NCBI RefSeq assembly: GCF_947366995.1 | Contig: NZ_CANBCC010000022.1 | Location: 1-54,288 of the forward strand | Direction of reading: 5' to 3' | Origin: an uncultured Aquabacterium sp. | Lineage (GTDB): Bacteria; Pseudomonadota; Gammaproteobacteria; Burkholderiales; Burkholderiaceae_C | Length of the DNA stretch: 54,288 nucleotides | Part shown: positions 9,190 through 24,917 of the stretch, piece after piece | Layout of the letters: every line of letters begins with the position of its first letter | Numbering within the stretch: the first letter of the stretch is position 1 | Program-made: the position numbers and the translations under genes | Notes under the pieces: model-generated | Seen by the model: the letters and a program-made list of their open reading frames with translations, nothing else | What the model was told of the DNA's origin: nothing | The model's database searches: none

Positions 9190-9424
9190 CGTGGTGCTTC
9201 AGGGTGGAGGGATCCGCGCATGCTGGCCGCCGGCCGTGACGCCGGCTTGACGCCGATGCGGTCCGGATGGACTGCCGTCGGCGTGTACCGACGGGGACCA
9301 TCCGGTCCCGGGTTTCCCCGTCTCGATTGCGGAAAACGCTTGGCTACCATCGGCTCCCGGGCCACCACAAGGGCCCGCACCCCAGAACAAGCCGAACACA
9401 CTTCGGTACCAAGGAGACATCAGC

Positions 9425-11329
9425 ATGGATTACGCCGCCCTGTACCGGCGGTCGGTGGACGACCGTGACGCTTTCTGGCGCGAACAGGCCGCCCGCATCG
9501 ACTGGCACACACCGTTCGAGCTGGTGTGCGACACGGCCAACCCGCCGTTTGCACAGTGGTTCGTCGGCGGCGAAACCAACCTGTGCCACAACGCGGTCGA
9601 CCGCCATGCGGCCACCCGGCCCGACCAGCCCGCGCTGATTCATGTCTCCACCGAAACCGGCCGCGAAGAAACACTGACCTTCGGCCAGCTGCACACCGAG
9701 GTGCAACGCATGGCCGCCGTGCTGCAGGGCCTGGGCGTCAAGAAGGGCGACCGCGTGCTGCTGTACATGCCCATGATCCCCGAGGCCGTGATCGCCATGC
9801 TGGCCACGGTGCGCCTGGGTGCCATCCACTCGGTGGTGTTCGGCGGCTTTGCCAGCCACGCCCTGGCCAGCCGCATCGATGACGCGCGCCCCACGGTCGT
9901 GGTCACAGCCGATGCCGGCTCGCGTGGCGGCAAGGTCATTCCCTACAAGCCGCTGCTGGACGAGGCCCTGGCCCAGTGCAGCCACAGCGTGCCGCACGTG
10001 CTGCTGGTCAACCGCGGTCTGGCCGACGCCAGCATGACCGCTCCGCGCGACGTGGACTTCGCCCAGGCCCGCGAGGCCGTGCTCGATGCACAGGTGCCCT
10101 GCACCTGGGTGCCGTCCGAGCACCCCAGCTACACGCTCTACACCAGCGGTACCACCGGCAAGCCCAAGGGCGTGCAGCGTGACACCGGCGGCTACACCGT
10201 GGCGCTGGCCACCTCGATGGAGCAGATCTACTGTGGCAAGCCCGGCGAGGTTTTCTTCTGCACCAGCGACATCGGCTGGGTCGTGGGCCACAGCTACATC
10301 GTCTACGGCCCACTGATCGCCGGCATGGCCACCATCGTCTACGAAGGCCTGCCGATCCGGCCGGATGCCGCCATCTGGTGGTCGCTGGTCGAGAAGTACA
10401 AGGTCAGCGTGATGTTCTCGGCCCCGACCGCCGTGCGCGTGCTGAAGAAGCAGGACCCGGAGTGCCTGCGCCGACATGACCTGAGCAGCCTGCGCCACCT
10501 CTTCCTGGCCGGCGAGCCGCTGGACGAGCCGACGGCCGCCTGGATCGGCGAGGCCATCGGCAAGCCCATTGTCGACAACTACTGGCAAACCGAGACCGGC
10601 TGGCCCATTCTCAGCCTGGCGCGCGGCATCGACCCGGATGCCAAGACCCGCCTGGGCTCGCCCGGCATCCCCATGCCCGGCTACGACGTGAAGCTGCTGG
10701 ACGACCAGACCGGCGCCGAGCTGACGGAGCCGAACCGCAAGGGCGTGCTGACCATCGGCTACCCGCTGCCGCCCGGCTGCCTGCAAACCGTGTGGGGGGA
10801 CGACGACCGCTACGTCAAGACCTACTGGAGCACCTTCCCGCACAAGCCGGTCTACAACACCTTCGACTGGGGCCTGCGCGACGCCGACGGCTACTACTTC
10901 ATCCTGGGCCGCACCGACGACGTGATCAACGTGGCCGGCCACCGCCTGGGCACCCGCGAGATCGAGGAGGCCGTGAGCAGCCATTCCGGCGTGGCCGAGG
11001 TGGCCGTGGTGGGCGTGGCCGATCAGCTCAAGGGCCAGGTGGCGCGCGCCTTCGTGGTGGCGCGTGACCCGTCGCGCACCGCCACCCCCGCGCTGCGTCA
11101 GGCGCTCGAAACCGAGATCATGCAGACGGTGGACCGGCAACTCGGTGCCGTGGCCCGCCCGGCCCGCGTCGATTTTGTGAACGTGCTGCCGAAGACCCGC
11201 TCGGGCAAGCTGCTGCGCCGCGCCATCCAGGCGGTGTGCGAAGGCCGGGCCACCGGCGACCTGACCACGATCGAAGACCCGACCGCCTTGCAACAGTTGC
11301 AGGACGCGGTCAGCGAGGTGCGGGGCTGA
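9425..11329 (+). CDS. prpE: PrpE, propionyl-CoA synthetase
   Basis: An acyl-adenylate-forming enzyme that activates propionate with ATP and CoA. The 634 residues match enterobacterial PrpE nearly end to end as I remember it: SNPPFA-like TANPPFAQWF near 37-46, TNLCHNAVDR at 51-60, the AMP-binding YTSGTTGKPKGV at 239-250, YWQTETGWP at 386-394, GRTDDVINVAGHRL in the hinge, and the catalytic lysine in PKTRSGK near the C terminus. These blocks separate PrpE from acetyl-CoA synthetase. A strong ribosome site, AAGGAGA, lies seven bases before the ATG. No prpBCD methylcitrate genes are adjacent. A terminator follows. Confidence 0.93.
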   Translation: MDYAALYRRSVDDRDAFWREQAARIDWHTPFELVCDTANPPFAQWFVGGETNLCHNAVDRHAATRPDQPALIHVSTETGREETLTFGQLHTEVQRMAAVLQGLGVKKGDRVLLYMPMIPEAVIAMLATVRLGAIHSVVFGGFASHALASRIDDARPTVVVTADAGSRGGKVIPYKPLLDEALAQCSHSVPHVLLVNRGLADASMTAPRDVDFAQAREAVLDAQVPCTWVPSEHPSYTLYTSGTTGKPKGVQRDTGGYTVALATSMEQIYCGKPGEVFFCTSDIGWVVGHSYIVYGPLIAGMATIVYEGLPIRPDAAIWWSLVEKYKVSVMFSAPTAVRVLKKQDPECLRRHDLSSLRHLFLAGEPLDEPTAAWIGEAIGKPIVDNYWQTETGWPILSLARGIDPDAKTRLGSPGIPMPGYDVKLLDDQTGAELTEPNRKGVLTIGYPLPPGCLQTVWGDDDRYVKTYWSTFPHKPVYNTFDWGLRDADGYYFILGRTDDVINVAGHRLGTREIEEAVSSHSGVAEVAVVGVADQLKGQVARAFVVARDPSRTATPALRQALETEIMQTVDRQLGAVARPARVDFVNVLPKTRSGKLLRRAIQAVCEGRATGDLTTIEDPTALQQLQDAVSEVRG

Positions 11330-11402
11330 CGGACGCCGTTGCCCCAGGAGCCTTGCTGGCCGCCATTACACAACCCTGGGCGCCCGACCGGCCCGGGACC
11401 TG

Positions 11403-11430
11403 AAGGCGAGACCCCGGTCTCGCCTTTTTT
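11403..11430 (+). terminator. Rho-independent terminator after prpE
   Basis: An eight-base-pair stem GGCGAGAC / GTCTCGCC with loop CCCG is followed by six T residues, 75 bases after the prpE stop. Confidence 0.9.
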
Positions 11431-11498
11431 CTGGGACTGCGCAAGTCGGCCGTTGGCGGGCACAATGCGGGTTTGACACCGCACCGGACTGAACCAAG

Positions 11499-12218
11499 AT
11501 GAAGACCCCGCCTCCGCTGACCGACGCCGAGATCAACGAGATCGACGAGCTGCTGGCTGCCGTGCCGGCCCCGTATGAAACCGTGGATGCGGTGATCCTG
11601 GACGGCTACCTGGCCGGTGTGCTGGTCCAGCCGGTGATGCTCGAGCCCGAGCAATGGCTGCCCCCGATCTTCGGCACCGAAGGCATGCCCGAGGGCGGCA
11701 TCGAAGGCTGGAGCGAGGCCCAGCACAACCGCCTGATCACGCTGATCACGCGGCGCAAGGACGAAATGCTGCGCGGCATCCTGGAAGACGGCTGGTTCGA
11801 CCCGCTGGTGCCGATGATGGAAGACGAAGACGGCAAGGCGCTCGAGGGCAAGGACGCCATGGAGGGCCTGGGCTACTGGGCCGCCGGCTTCGAATGGGCT
11901 TTGGCCAACTTCCCGCAGCTGGAAGAAGCCGCCCTGCCCGGCGTGCCCGATCTGCTCGACTCCATCTGGCGCCATCTGCCCGAGCAGGACGAGACCCAGC
12001 GCGCGATGACGAAGGCGCTGGACGAGGAGCACCCGCTGCGCAACCTTGATGAAGGCATCGAGGCGCTGGTGTTCGACGTGGTCGACCTGGCCCAGATCGG
12101 CATTGCCGAGCGCACCAAGGTCGAGACCGTCGTGCGCGACCAGCCCAAGGTCGGCCGCAATGACCCCTGCCCCTGCGGCAGCGGCCGCAAGTACAAGCAG
12201 TGCCACGGCGCGAACTGA
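11499..12218 (+). CDS. YecA/UPF0149-family protein with C-terminal SEC-C zinc motif
   Basis: A 239-residue acidic protein. The N-terminal two thirds are helical and match the YgfB/YecA (UPF0149) type: EIDELLAA early, then [14 protein letters not shown] near residues 29-42 and a WAAGFEWAL block. The last 20 residues form a SEC-C motif, [18 protein letters not shown], a zinc-binding module also found at the end of SecA. Members are cytoplasmic and some bind ribosomes or SecB-like partners; the exact role is not established. A CACAAT -10-like box is at 11461-11466, giving a leader of about 30 bases. It is followed co-directionally by the metallophosphoesterase. Confidence 0.85.
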   Translation: MKTPPPLTDAEINEIDELLAAVPAPYETVDAVILDGYLAGVLVQPVMLEPEQWLPPIFGTEGMPEGGIEGWSEAQHNRLITLITRRKDEMLRGILEDGWFDPLVPMMEDEDGKALEGKDAMEGLGYWAAGFEWALANFPQLEEAALPGVPDLLDSIWRHLPEQDETQRAMTKALDEEHPLRNLDEGIEALVFDVVDLAQIGIAERTKVETVVRDQPKVGRNDPCPCGSGRKYKQCHGAN

Positions 12219-12269
12219 CCTGACGCACCCCGGCCGCCAGCGCCGGTGCGCAGCGGCCCCGTCACGCCC

Positions 12270-13049
12270 GTGAAGATCCAGCTCCTGTCCGATCTGCACC
12301 TCGAGACCGAGGTCTACGCGCCCCGGCCCGCCCCGGGCGCCGACCTGCTCGTGCTGGCCGGCGATGTCGACAGCACCTGGGCCGGGCTCTCGCACTTCAA
12401 GAACTGGCCGGTGCCGGTGCTGTTCGTGCCCGGCAACCACGAGTTCGACCGCCGCGATGTGGACGAGGCCCTGAGCGGCCTGCGCGCGCGCTGCACCGAG
12501 CTCGGCCTGCGCCTGCTGGAGCGCGAGTCCATCGTGCTGCGCGCGCCCGACGGCCGCCGCGTGCGCTTTGTCGGCACCACCCGCTGGTGCGACTTTGATC
12601 TCTTCGGCGAGAAGGAGCGGCCCCGCGCGATGCGCGCCGCGACCTACTTCGTCCGCGTCATGCAGTCCACGCGCGGGGGCGCGCCGTTCGACCCGGTCGC
12701 CGTGCGCGAAGAGGGCCTGCGCTGCCGAGACTGGCTGGCCACCGAACTCGCGCGACAGCCCACCGAGGCCGACCCGTGGGATGTCACCGTGGTGATCACC
12801 CACTTCGGCCCCAGCCTGCGCAGCGCCGATCCGCGCTACGGCCGCCAGCCCGGCACCGCCAGCTTCTGCAATGCCGACGACCACCTGCTGGCCGGCGCGC
12901 AACTCTGGCTGCACGGCCATCTGCATTGCCGGCACGACTACCTCGTGCCCCACGCCGGTGGCGTCACCCGTGTGGTGAGCAACGCACGCGGGCACGCCTA
13001 CAAGGGCGAAGCCGATGGCCACGACGGCCAGTGCTGCATCAGCGTCTAG
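12270..13049 (+). CDS. Calcineurin-like metallophosphoesterase
   Basis: A 259-residue predicted dinuclear-metal phosphoesterase. The ordered family motifs are all visible: DLHLE (residues 8-12), GDVD, GNHEFD, ITHFGPS and the terminal HGHLH. The start is uncertain: GTG at 12270 puts the first motif at the normal distance from the N terminus, while GTG at 12246 would add eight residues. It begins about 50 bases after the YecA gene with no terminator between, so they may share a transcript. The substrate cannot be predicted; relatives include serine/threonine phosphatases, nucleotidases and diadenosine tetraphosphatases. Confidence 0.85.
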   Translation: MKIQLLSDLHLETEVYAPRPAPGADLLVLAGDVDSTWAGLSHFKNWPVPVLFVPGNHEFDRRDVDEALSGLRARCTELGLRLLERESIVLRAPDGRRVRFVGTTRWCDFDLFGEKERPRAMRAATYFVRVMQSTRGGAPFDPVAVREEGLRCRDWLATELARQPTEADPWDVTVVITHFGPSLRSADPRYGRQPGTASFCNADDHLLAGAQLWLHGHLHCRHDYLVPHAGGVTRVVSNARGHAYKGEADGHDGQCCISV

Positions 13050-13149
13050 ACTTCACGCTGGCGCGTCCGGCTTGATGGCGGTCAACGCCGCGGTGCCTGC
13101 GGGTGCCGACACTGATCTCCAGGCTCATCCATCACACGAGGTTCCATCC

Positions 13150-13572
13150 ATGAAGATCCTGCTTCCGGTCGACGGCAGTTCGTACACCAAGCGCATGCTG
13201 GCGTGGCTCACGACGCATGAGGAGTGGCTCACGGGCCAGCACGAATTCACCGTGCTGACCGTTGTGCCTCAGATTCCGCCACACGCAGCGTCGATGTTCC
13301 CGCCCGAGCAACTGAAGTCGTATTACGACGACACGGCCGAGGCCATCTTCAAGCCGATCCGCAAGTTCACAGCCAAGCACGACATGGCCACGAACTACGT
13401 CGCCAAGACGGGCCATGCACCCGACGTCATCGCCAAGCTGGCCGACAAGGGCAAGTTCGACCTCGTCATCATGGGTTCGCACGGCCACAGCAACCTGATG
13501 AACCTGGTGATGGGCTCCGTCACCAACCAGGTGCTGGCGCGCTGCAAGGCGCCCGTGCTGCTGGTGCGCTGA
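13150..13572 (+). CDS. Universal stress protein (UspA family)
   Basis: A 140-residue single-domain Usp. It begins MKILLPVDGS, the usual first strand, and ends with an ATP-binding pattern GSHGHSNLMNLVMGSVTNQV, matching G-2X-G-9X-G-(S/T), followed by CKAPVLLVR. This suggests an ATP-binding rather than a UspA-type non-binding member. A longer upstream frame was rejected because the Usp fold starts exactly at the ATG at 13150, which has AGG eight bases before it. It stands alone, convergent with the chemoreceptor gene. The stress trigger is unknown. Confidence 0.92.
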   Translation: MKILLPVDGSSYTKRMLAWLTTHEEWLTGQHEFTVLTVVPQIPPHAASMFPPEQLKSYYDDTAEAIFKPIRKFTAKHDMATNYVAKTGHAPDVIAKLADKGKFDLVIMGSHGHSNLMNLVMGSVTNQVLARCKAPVLLVR

Positions 13573-13588
13573 AGCCTCGGCGCGGTGG

Positions 13589-15517
13589 TCAGGCCAGCGT
13601 GAAGCGGCCGACCGCCTGCTGCAGCCGCATCGCCTGGTCGCTCAGGCTGGCTGCGGCGGCGCTCGACTCTTCCACCAGCGCAGCGTTCTGCTGCGTCGTC
13701 TGATCCAGCAGCGACACCGCCTGGTTGACCTGGACGATGCCCAGGCTCTGCTGCTCGCTGGCCGAGGCGATCTCGGCCATCAACTGGCTCACCTTCTGAA
13801 CCTGGCCGATCAGCCGCTCGATCGATTCGCTGCTGTGGCTGGCCAGGTCGTAGCCCTGCTCGATGCTCTCGACGCTGCTGCTGATCAGACTCTTGATCTC
13901 GCGCGCGGCCTGGGCACTGCGTTGCGCCAGCGTGCGCACTTCACCGGCCACCACCGCAAAGCCGCGGCCCTGCTCGCCGGCCCGTGCCGCTTCCACCGCG
14001 GCGTTCAGCGCCAGGATGTTGGTCTGGAAGGCGATGCCATCGATCACCGCGTTGATCTCGGCAATGCGGGTGCTGGTCTGCTTGATCTCGGCCATCTTGG
14101 CCACGACCTGACCGAACACCTCGCCGCCCTGCGTGGCTTCTCGCGAAGCGGCCGTGGCCAGTTCATTGGCCTGCACCGCGGTGCTGGCGTTCTGCTTCAC
14201 GGTGGCCGACATCTCTTCCATCGACGAGGCGGTCTGCTGCAGCGACGAAGCCTGGTTCTCGGTGCGCGCGCTCAGGTCAAGGTTGCCCTGCGCGATTTGG
14301 CTGGACGCGGTGGCCACCGAGTCGCTGGCGGCCTTGATCCCGAAGATGGTGGCCTTGAGTTGCTCGATGGCCTGCGCCATGGCGTCCACCATCTGGCCCA
14401 CCTCGTCCCGGCTGCGGCTGCGCAGCGTGCGGGTCAGGTCGCCGGCTGCGAGGGCCTGCGCCACCTGCATGGCGTCTTGAACGGTACGGGTGGTCTCACG
14501 GGTCACCACGACGGACACCCAGACCCCCAACGACAGGGCCAGGAGGGTGATGGCACCGATCAAGGCCAAGCCGGTCTGGTCCTCGCGGATGCGACGATCG
14601 AAGAGGGTGTCCAGCCGCTTCAGGGCCTGCTCGCTCACCGCAAACTGCGCGGTGATGACCTCGGTGGTGGCCTGAAAGTAGTCGCTTCCCGCCATGTTGG
14701 GCAGGGTTTCGCTGGCCGACACGGCATCCACCAGGGCCATGCCGCGCTGGACGGCGGCCTCGGCCTGCTCGGTGGCCCGAACGAACTCGGGCACGGCCTC
14801 GCCACCGCGGGCGGCGGTGGCGCGCGCCAGGTTGCGCTCGGCGTCGGTGGCATGGCTGAGCGCCATGCTCTTCAGCGCCTGCAGCGTCTGGCGCTCGTCG
14901 GGCGTGCTGGCGCCCCGCACCAGCATGCCGGTGCCACGGGCGCGGGCAAGGCCCAGCTGCTCGGTCAGGCGGGGCAGGTCGCGGAAGGCCGCCTGGATCA
15001 GGAAATAGCTTTCGGCATCGGGGTCGAGGCTCAGGCCGCTGACCGCGCCCACGTCTTCCAGCAGCAGCAGGCTGCGCACCACCAGGGCGGTGTGACGGCG
15101 AACGCTGTCAGGCGAGGTCAGCGCACCTTTCGCGACGTCGGCCCCCAGCGCCGTCCAGTCTGCCTGGAGCGCCTGCAGCGCGGCCGTGGTCGGCGCGTGC
15201 TCGAGGGTGGCCACGCTGTGAACGGCTTCACCCAAGGCCTTGTCGAGGCCGGCCCGGCGGGCTGCCAGGTCCCCCTTCTTGCTCGCATCGCCGCTCAGAA
15301 AGGCGTTCGACATGCCGCGGTGCTCCTGCATGAGCTTGATCACGGCCAGCAGGTCCCGTGAGGGCTGCATCCCGATGCGCTCTTGTTCGACCGCGCCCAG
15401 TTTGGCCGCCGCCGTGCGCAGCACCATCACGGTGGGCGCGCCCGCCATCAGCACGGCGAGCAGGCACAGCAGAACGAATTTGTGCCGCAACGGCAGGTTG
15501 GCAATCCAGGCAGACAT
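13589..15517 (-). CDS. Methyl-accepting chemotaxis protein
   Basis: A 642-residue transmembrane chemoreceptor. Membrane helix 1 is at about residues 13-33 and helix 2 at about 317-338, enclosing a helical periplasmic domain of some 280 residues. A segment near 61-72 ([12 protein letters not shown]) resembles the QxHRG region of nitrate-sensing NIT-type domains, though that is a weak guess. A HAMP domain follows (about 339-391), then the signalling coiled coil with the highly conserved tip around [20 protein letters not shown] (488-507). The C terminus ends [12 protein letters not shown] with no CheR/CheB-tethering pentapeptide. The start at 15517 places helix 1 correctly; the longer frame is GC-rich shadow. 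Confidence 0.93.
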   Translation of the reverse strand: MSAWIANLPLRHKFVLLCLLAVLMAGAPTVMVLRTAAAKLGAVEQERIGMQPSRDLLAVIKLMQEHRGMSNAFLSGDASKKGDLAARRAGLDKALGEAVHSVATLEHAPTTAALQALQADWTALGADVAKGALTSPDSVRRHTALVVRSLLLLEDVGAVSGLSLDPDAESYFLIQAAFRDLPRLTEQLGLARARGTGMLVRGASTPDERQTLQALKSMALSHATDAERNLARATAARGGEAVPEFVRATEQAEAAVQRGMALVDAVSASETLPNMAGSDYFQATTEVITAQFAVSEQALKRLDTLFDRRIREDQTGLALIGAITLLALSLGVWVSVVVTRETTRTVQDAMQVAQALAAGDLTRTLRSRSRDEVGQMVDAMAQAIEQLKATIFGIKAASDSVATASSQIAQGNLDLSARTENQASSLQQTASSMEEMSATVKQNASTAVQANELATAASREATQGGEVFGQVVAKMAEIKQTSTRIAEINAVIDGIAFQTNILALNAAVEAARAGEQGRGFAVVAGEVRTLAQRSAQAAREIKSLISSSVESIEQGYDLASHSSESIERLIGQVQKVSQLMAEIASASEQQSLGIVQVNQAVSLLDQTTQQNAALVEESSAAAASLSDQAMRLQQAVGRFTLA

Positions 15518-15690
15518 CGGCACGACTCCGGACCCGGCGGAAACACACACCGGCGGCGAAACACTCTGGGCGGCTTCGCTTTGCCCTGAACGCCCTTCCG
15601 ACGCCCTGACACGCCGGGGCCCATCCTGCGCCCGACGGCCTCTCTTACGGCGTGATTCGGGTTTACTTGAGGGTAAAGATGAACAAAATG

Positions 15691-15714
15691 AAAAAGCCCC
15701 CTGGGAAGGGGGCT
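15691..15714 (-). terminator. Rho-independent terminator after second PEP-CTERM gene
   Basis: Read on the minus strand, a seven-base-pair stem AGCCCCC / GGGGGCT with a six-base loop runs into a short T tract. It lies between the PEP-CTERM gene (stop at 15769) and the chemoreceptor start. Confidence 0.8.
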
Positions 15715-15768
15715 GGCTTGTGTGCCTGATGCCACCCGGAAAGCCGGGCGACGGGTGCGCGAAACGGC

Positions 15769-16368
15769 TCAGCCGCGCTGCTGGCGGCGGCGCATCACGC
15801 CGGCGGTCAGCAGGCCCGCGATCATCAGGGCGTAGGTTTCGGGCTCGGGCACTTCGCACACGAACTTCAGCGAGTCGATGAAGTAAGCATCGCCGGCGTA
15901 GCCGAACTTGAAGGACTTGCCCGTCAGCAACGGCGTGGTGGTGTGGCTGTCGAGCGAGTACAGCTTAGAGGTTGCGCCATCCACGGACAGGCTGAACTGG
16001 TTCGAACCAAAGGGCAGGTCGTCCATGTCCCAGTAAAGCAGCGAAACCGTCTTCTCGAACGAGACGGTGATGGACTCGCCCTTGCCCAGGCGCGGATCGA
16101 GCACACCCAGAGGGCCACCGGTCACAACGCCCAGTTCGCCCGCCACCACCACCAGCTTGCCGGAATCGGCAGTCACCGTCGCGTCTCCACCCGCGTCGGT
16201 GTCCTTGTAGACGTACGTCGTCTTCTTGTCCAGCAGGTTGGAGAAGGTGAGCGTGGTGAGGCAATCGGGCTTGCAATCATGGACGGGCGGCTTGTGGCCG
16301 CCAGTGGCGTGTGCCGAAACGGAGGCAAAAAGGGCCGAAACGGCCAGCATGATGGACGCAATGCGCAT
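15769..16368 (-). CDS. PEP-CTERM sorting-domain protein (second copy, unrelated body)
   Basis: A 199-residue exported protein. The signal peptide [21 protein letters not shown] is followed by a His/Pro/Cys patch ([12 protein letters not shown]) and a beta-rich body, then [15 protein letters not shown] and RRRQQR at the C terminus, the PEP-CTERM exosortase signal. A cysteine late in the body ([10 protein letters not shown]) could pair with one of the early ones. The body shows no likeness by eye to the PEP-CTERM protein at 5467. A good ribosome site, GGGAGAA, precedes the ATG. Relatives are thought to be extracellular matrix or surface proteins; the specific role is unknown. Confidence 0.88.
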   Translation of the reverse strand: MRIASIMLAVSALFASVSAHATGGHKPPVHDCKPDCLTTLTFSNLLDKKTTYVYKDTDAGGDATVTADSGKLVVVAGELGVVTGGPLGVLDPRLGKGESITVSFEKTVSLLYWDMDDLPFGSNQFSLSVDGATSKLYSLDSHTTTPLLTGKSFKFGYAGDAYFIDSLKFVCEVPEPETYALMIAGLLTAGVMRRRQQRG

Positions 16369-16561
16369 GAAAAGTTCTCCCAGAGGTCAGTGGCGCCGAA
16401 TCGGCCCCATGAGTGACATTGTCGAGACACCAACAGGGACTACGCCACCCCCCAATTGACAATATCCCGCTTGTCTCCCCGCGAACACGGGGGCAATTTG
16501 CGCCCCTTGCACGGAACTTCGGACGATGTCCCTCCCCCGGTCAGGAGAGGGGAGAGGTCCC

Positions 16562-16567
16562 TAGAAT
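16562..16567 (+). promoter_or_regulatory. Predicted -10 box of the double uvrA gene
   Basis: TAGAAT, five of six matches to TATAAT, lies 31 bases before the chosen ATG at 16599 in a GC-rich gap. I searched the gap by eye for a LexA box of the form CTGT-N8-ACAG and found none. Confidence 0.35.
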
Positions 16568-16598
16568 GTTTGCGCCCCCCAGCCAACAGGCCCACACC

Positions 16599-22676
<6,078 letters not shown>

Positions 22677-22714
22677 CGGCAGCCGTGTGACCCGCCTCGC
22701 CTGCCTCGCCCGGG

Positions 22715-24271
22715 TCAGTGCAGGCGGTCGGCACGCAACGCGCCGGCCGATTGACGCAACCAGGCCGACACCTGCGCGGGCGGCAGGGCCGGCGCCAGCC
22801 AGTCGCCCTGACCGAGCAGGCAGCCACCCGCTTGGAGCACCTCGATCTGGCCAGGCGACCCGACCCCCTTGGCCACCACCGCCAGGCCCAGGTTGTGCGA
22901 CAGGGTCACCATCGCATTCACGATGCGCGCGCAGGCCCGGTCATGCTCCATCGCCTGCACCAGCGTCGCGTCCACCCGCACGCCATGGATGGACGGCAGC
23001 GACAGCATCGGGATCGACGACAAGGCCGCGCCCATGTCGTCCAGCACCAGCCGCACCCCGAGCGCATGCAGGCCGCTGACCACCTCGCGGTGATCCTGCA
23101 TCACCAGCATGGCCGATTCATGAAAGACCAGCTCCAGCTCGTCGGATGGCAAGGCGCTCTCGCTCAATGCATGAGCCACCAGGTCGACGAAGGCAGACGA
23201 CATGAGCTGCGAGTTCCGGATCGGCACCGACACCGGCACGCCCTGCCCGCCCCGTCGGAGCGCGGCCGCGAACCCGCATGCCTCACGCAGCACCCAGGCG
23301 TCCAGTGCGTCGCGCAGGCCGGCCTCTTCCGCCACATGGGCCCAGCGCGTGGCGGTCAGCACCTCGGCGCCCTCGGTGGGCCAGCGCAGCTGGGCGTCCA
23401 ACGCCACCACCATGCCGTCCTCATCCAGCGACATCACGGGCTGGTAGACCAGGCTCAAGCTGCGGGGCTGCGCCAGTTCGCGCGCCAGGGCCTCGGCCGC
23501 CGCACGCTGTGCAGCATGGCGCTGAGCCAGGGCGGGCATGTGCACCGCGAGCGGCCCGCGCCCGTGCGTGTACGCCATGGCGCCGAGCGCCGGATTGAGC
23601 AGGCTGTCGATGCGCGCGAAGGCGGCCTGCCCGATGGCCAGGCCAGCGCGGGGCTCGAGTCGGACGCTGTGGTGACGAGCGACACTCACCGGGCATTGCA
23701 GCGCGTCCAGCAGCGCCTGGGCTTGCAGCACCGCATCCCCGCCTGCCTGCCATGCCAGCACCCAGCCACCGCCCCCGTCGTGCGAGGCCACCATGCCGGC
23801 CGAAGCCGGCAGGCACTGCCGCAGCAACGCCAGGACGACGCCCGGCACGGCCGCCGCGACCTCGGCGGGCAGGGTGTCCCGCAAGAAGGCGTGGCGCTCG
23901 ATCTGGATCGTCATGACCGCGAGGTGGGCCCCACCGCCGCCCGCATCGGCCACCGACACCGGCGAGATCGCACAGGGACCGGGCGCCCGGTCCAGCGGCG
24001 ACACGGCCGTGCCATCGACCAGGAGCACGACCGGCGTGTGCCAGGCATCCTGGATGGCCTGCATCACCGCTGAGGCGCCGGGATCGACCAGCAGCGGCTG
24101 CTCGACCAGCACCAGGTCCGCGCGGCCTTCGGGCAGCACGGGCAGAACCTGCTCGATCTGGCTGACCTGGCCGGTCACCTGCAGACGCGCGCCCGCGTCG
24201 GGCCCGAAGCTGGCCAGCGCCTCCTGCGCGTCCAGCCCCACCAGCACGACAGGAAATCGGCCTCCCGACAT
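22715..24271 (-). CDS. Degenerate EAL-domain protein with N-terminal receiver-like and GGDEF-like regions
   Basis: A 518-residue protein. The N terminus (MSGGRFPVVLVGLDA) resembles a divergent receiver domain, and a central region could be a decayed GGDEF fold. The C-terminal third is recognisably EAL: YQPVMSLDEDGM, LDAQLRW where EALLRW is expected, VPIRNSQL in place of VNLSARQL, DDMGAALSS for DDFGTGYSS, VAKGVG for IAEGVE, and QGDWLAPALP for QGYLFSRPLP. Several metal and catalytic positions are changed (E to D, N lost, E to K), so c-di-GMP hydrolysis is unlikely; binding or protein contact is more plausible. Its ATG overlaps the stop of the upstream GAF gene in TGATG, indicating translational coupling. 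The start follows from that overlap. Confidence 0.8.
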   Translation of the reverse strand: MSGGRFPVVLVGLDAQEALASFGPDAGARLQVTGQVSQIEQVLPVLPEGRADLVLVEQPLLVDPGASAVMQAIQDAWHTPVVLLVDGTAVSPLDRAPGPCAISPVSVADAGGGGAHLAVMTIQIERHAFLRDTLPAEVAAAVPGVVLALLRQCLPASAGMVASHDGGGGWVLAWQAGGDAVLQAQALLDALQCPVSVARHHSVRLEPRAGLAIGQAAFARIDSLLNPALGAMAYTHGRGPLAVHMPALAQRHAAQRAAAEALARELAQPRSLSLVYQPVMSLDEDGMVVALDAQLRWPTEGAEVLTATRWAHVAEEAGLRDALDAWVLREACGFAAALRRGGQGVPVSVPIRNSQLMSSAFVDLVAHALSESALPSDELELVFHESAMLVMQDHREVVSGLHALGVRLVLDDMGAALSSIPMLSLPSIHGVRVDATLVQAMEHDRACARIVNAMVTLSHNLGLAVVAKGVGSPGQIEVLQAGGCLLGQGDWLAPALPPAQVSAWLRQSAGALRADRLH

Positions 24272-24837
24272 CAACCGGTGTTCCGAGCCTGTCCCAGGCG
24301 CATCTGCAGCGCCTGCATCGCCAGCTGCCCGAGGTCTTCCATGGCTGCGAGCTGATCGGCCCGCAGCCGGTGCGGGCGGTTGTCCACCACACAGAGGGTG
24401 CCCACGGGCTGGCCCTCGCACAGCAGCGGCACCCCGGCATAGAAGCGCACGTGCGGCGGCCCGATCACCAGCGGGTTGTGCACAAAGTGCGGGTCAGCGT
24501 GGGCATCGTGCACCTCGAACACGCGCTCGGACGCAATGGCCCGGGCACAGAACGAGAAGTCGTTGTGAGACTCGCCGCCTTGCGGCAGCCCCACTGCTGC
24601 CTTGAACCACGTGCGCCGCGCATCCACCAGGCCAATCGCCCCGATCGGACAGCCCGTCACGGTGACAGCGAGACGGGTCAGGGCATCGAAAGTCGCCTCG
24701 GGGGGCGTGTCAAGCAGAGCCAGTGCACGCAACACCGCCAGCCGCTGGCCATCGTGCACGATGGGCGGGGCGCAGTGAACCAATTGCGCGAGGGCGTCGG
24801 AGGCGGGGGACTGCAGCATGCGGGTCTCGAGGGGCAA
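24271..24837 (-). CDS. GAF-domain sensor protein
   Basis: A 188-residue cytoplasmic protein made almost entirely of one GAF domain: RLAVLRALALLDTPPEATFDALTRLA, the IGLVDARRTWFKA strand, FCARAI, a PLVIGPPHVRFYAGVPL block and GTLCVVDNRPH. This type often precedes GGDEF or EAL modules in one polypeptide. Here it is a separate gene whose stop overlaps the start of the degenerate EAL protein by one base, so the pair probably acts together. The ligand is unknown. Another in-frame ATG at residue 7 is possible. Confidence 0.85.
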   Translation of the reverse strand: MPLETRMLQSPASDALAQLVHCAPPIVHDGQRLAVLRALALLDTPPEATFDALTRLAVTVTGCPIGAIGLVDARRTWFKAAVGLPQGGESHNDFSFCARAIASERVFEVHDAHADPHFVHNPLVIGPPHVRFYAGVPLLCEGQPVGTLCVVDNRPHRLRADQLAAMEDLGQLAMQALQMRLGQARNTG

Positions 24838-24917
24838 GGGATCCGAAACAGCCTGTTAAAAGATCATAAACGCCCTTGCGCCACCCAAATCGGGCTCTCT
24901 TCGAGCACCCCTTCACG

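Noticed and set aside
9190-9424. Pho box or propionate-regulator site between phoD and prpE
   Set aside because: No direct repeat resembling CTGTCAT-type Pho half sites and no PrpR-type inverted repeat was found by eye; only the prpE ribosome site is convincing.
7669-9468. A 599-codon plus-strand frame over phoD
   Set aside because: phoD on the minus strand has a Tat signal and all catalytic motifs; the plus frame has none and is compositionally biased.
9344-11293. A 649-codon minus-strand frame across prpE
   Set aside because: It is the antisense shadow of a gene with full PrpE motifs; the composition is His/Gln/Gly/Ala-biased and has no recognisable domain.
13835-15361. A 508-codon plus-strand frame inside the chemoreceptor gene
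   Set aside because: Antisense to the conserved signalling domain; no ribosome site or motif.
16369-16598. Possible LexA (SOS) box upstream of the double uvrA
   Set aside because: The nearest candidate has a 10-base rather than 8-base spacer between the half sites and poor matches, so SOS control is not supported.
22718-24073. A 451-codon plus-strand frame over the EAL gene
   Set aside because: It is antisense to recognisable EAL-domain sequence and translates to His/Gln/Arg-rich text.
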